Source: Lentisphaerota bacterium (GTDB lineage Bacteria; Verrucomicrobiota; Kiritimatiellia; RFP12; UBA1067). Taken from it: a stretch of DNA of 15,136 nt. This document shows, in pieces, positions 15,125-15,136 of the stretch. The stretch spans positions 1 to 15,136 of the forward strand of contig SUVZ01000045.1 of NCBI GenBank assembly GCA_015061765.1. The letters run 5' to 3'. The notes below the pieces were generated by a model. The model ran no database searches, was not told the DNA's origin, and saw only the letters and a program-made list of their open reading frames with translations. Position 1 is the stretch's first letter; every line of letters starts with the position of its first letter. The translations under genes were made by a program, and so were the position numbers.

Positions 15125-15136
15125 TGGTGGGCCTGA
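15125..15136 (-). tRNA. 3' end of a second tRNA, probably tRNA-Ile
   Basis: On the minus strand the last 12 bases read TCAGGCCCACCA: a 7-base acceptor strand CAGGCCC, discriminator A and encoded CCA. This acceptor end is typical of tRNA-Ile(GAU), and the order Ile-Ala is the usual one. The anticodon lies outside the window, so the identity is inferred. Confidence 0.5.

Overview
The window looks like an accessory carbohydrate/ester-degradation locus from a Gram-negative bacterium of the Verrucomicrobiota-Kiritimatiellota-Lentisphaerota type. This placement is inferred from gene content: secreted DUF4838-like glycosidase paralogs, a large autotransporter-repeat-like surface protein, a short neutral-ceramidase-like hydrolase, a DUF5009-type acyltransferase and a XylR-like regulator. 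No rRNA or marker gene is present to confirm it.

Layout from right to left: the 3' end of a probable tRNA-Ile at the right edge and a complete tRNA-Ala(UGC), both on the minus strand and followed by an intrinsic terminator. Next is a plus-strand XylR-like regulator (periplasmic-binding-like sensor plus AraC DNA-binding domain), convergent with the tRNAs. Its promoter region (about 13658-13818) is divergent and carries a 29-bp imperfect palindrome plus an extra half-site. From there seven intact genes run leftwards on the minus strand: membrane acyltransferase, secreted beta-helix-like protein, two tandem paralogous glycosidase-like proteins, neutral-ceramidase-like hydrolase, a tannase/feruloyl-esterase fused to an aldose-mutarotase domain, and an SGNH esterase. 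Three consecutive junctions are 4-base ATGA overlaps and the other gaps are 20-55 bases, so this reads as one operon. An eighth position (about 493-1495) keeps a ribosome binding site and start codon but is broken into frames, and is best read as a decayed gene.

The leftmost 490 bases are mostly non-coding. They hold a 156-bp element bounded by perfect 12-bp inverted repeats (MITE-like) and, at the left edge, a sigma70-like promoter driving a truncated minus-strand reading frame.

Inferred working model: six of the seven operon products have signal peptides. They would strip ester- or amide-linked groups and sugars from an extracellular or periplasmic glycan or glycoconjugate, the integral membrane acyltransferase would modify sugars at the membrane, and the XylR-like protein would sense a released sugar and control the operon and itself. 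The substrate cannot be told from sequence. The most distinctive points are the tannase-mutarotase fusion, the paired loss of the two cysteines normally flanking the tannase catalytic Ser and His, the tandem C-x-C-x2-C glycosidase-like paralogs, and the regulator's apparently leaderless promoter with an operator over its -35 box.
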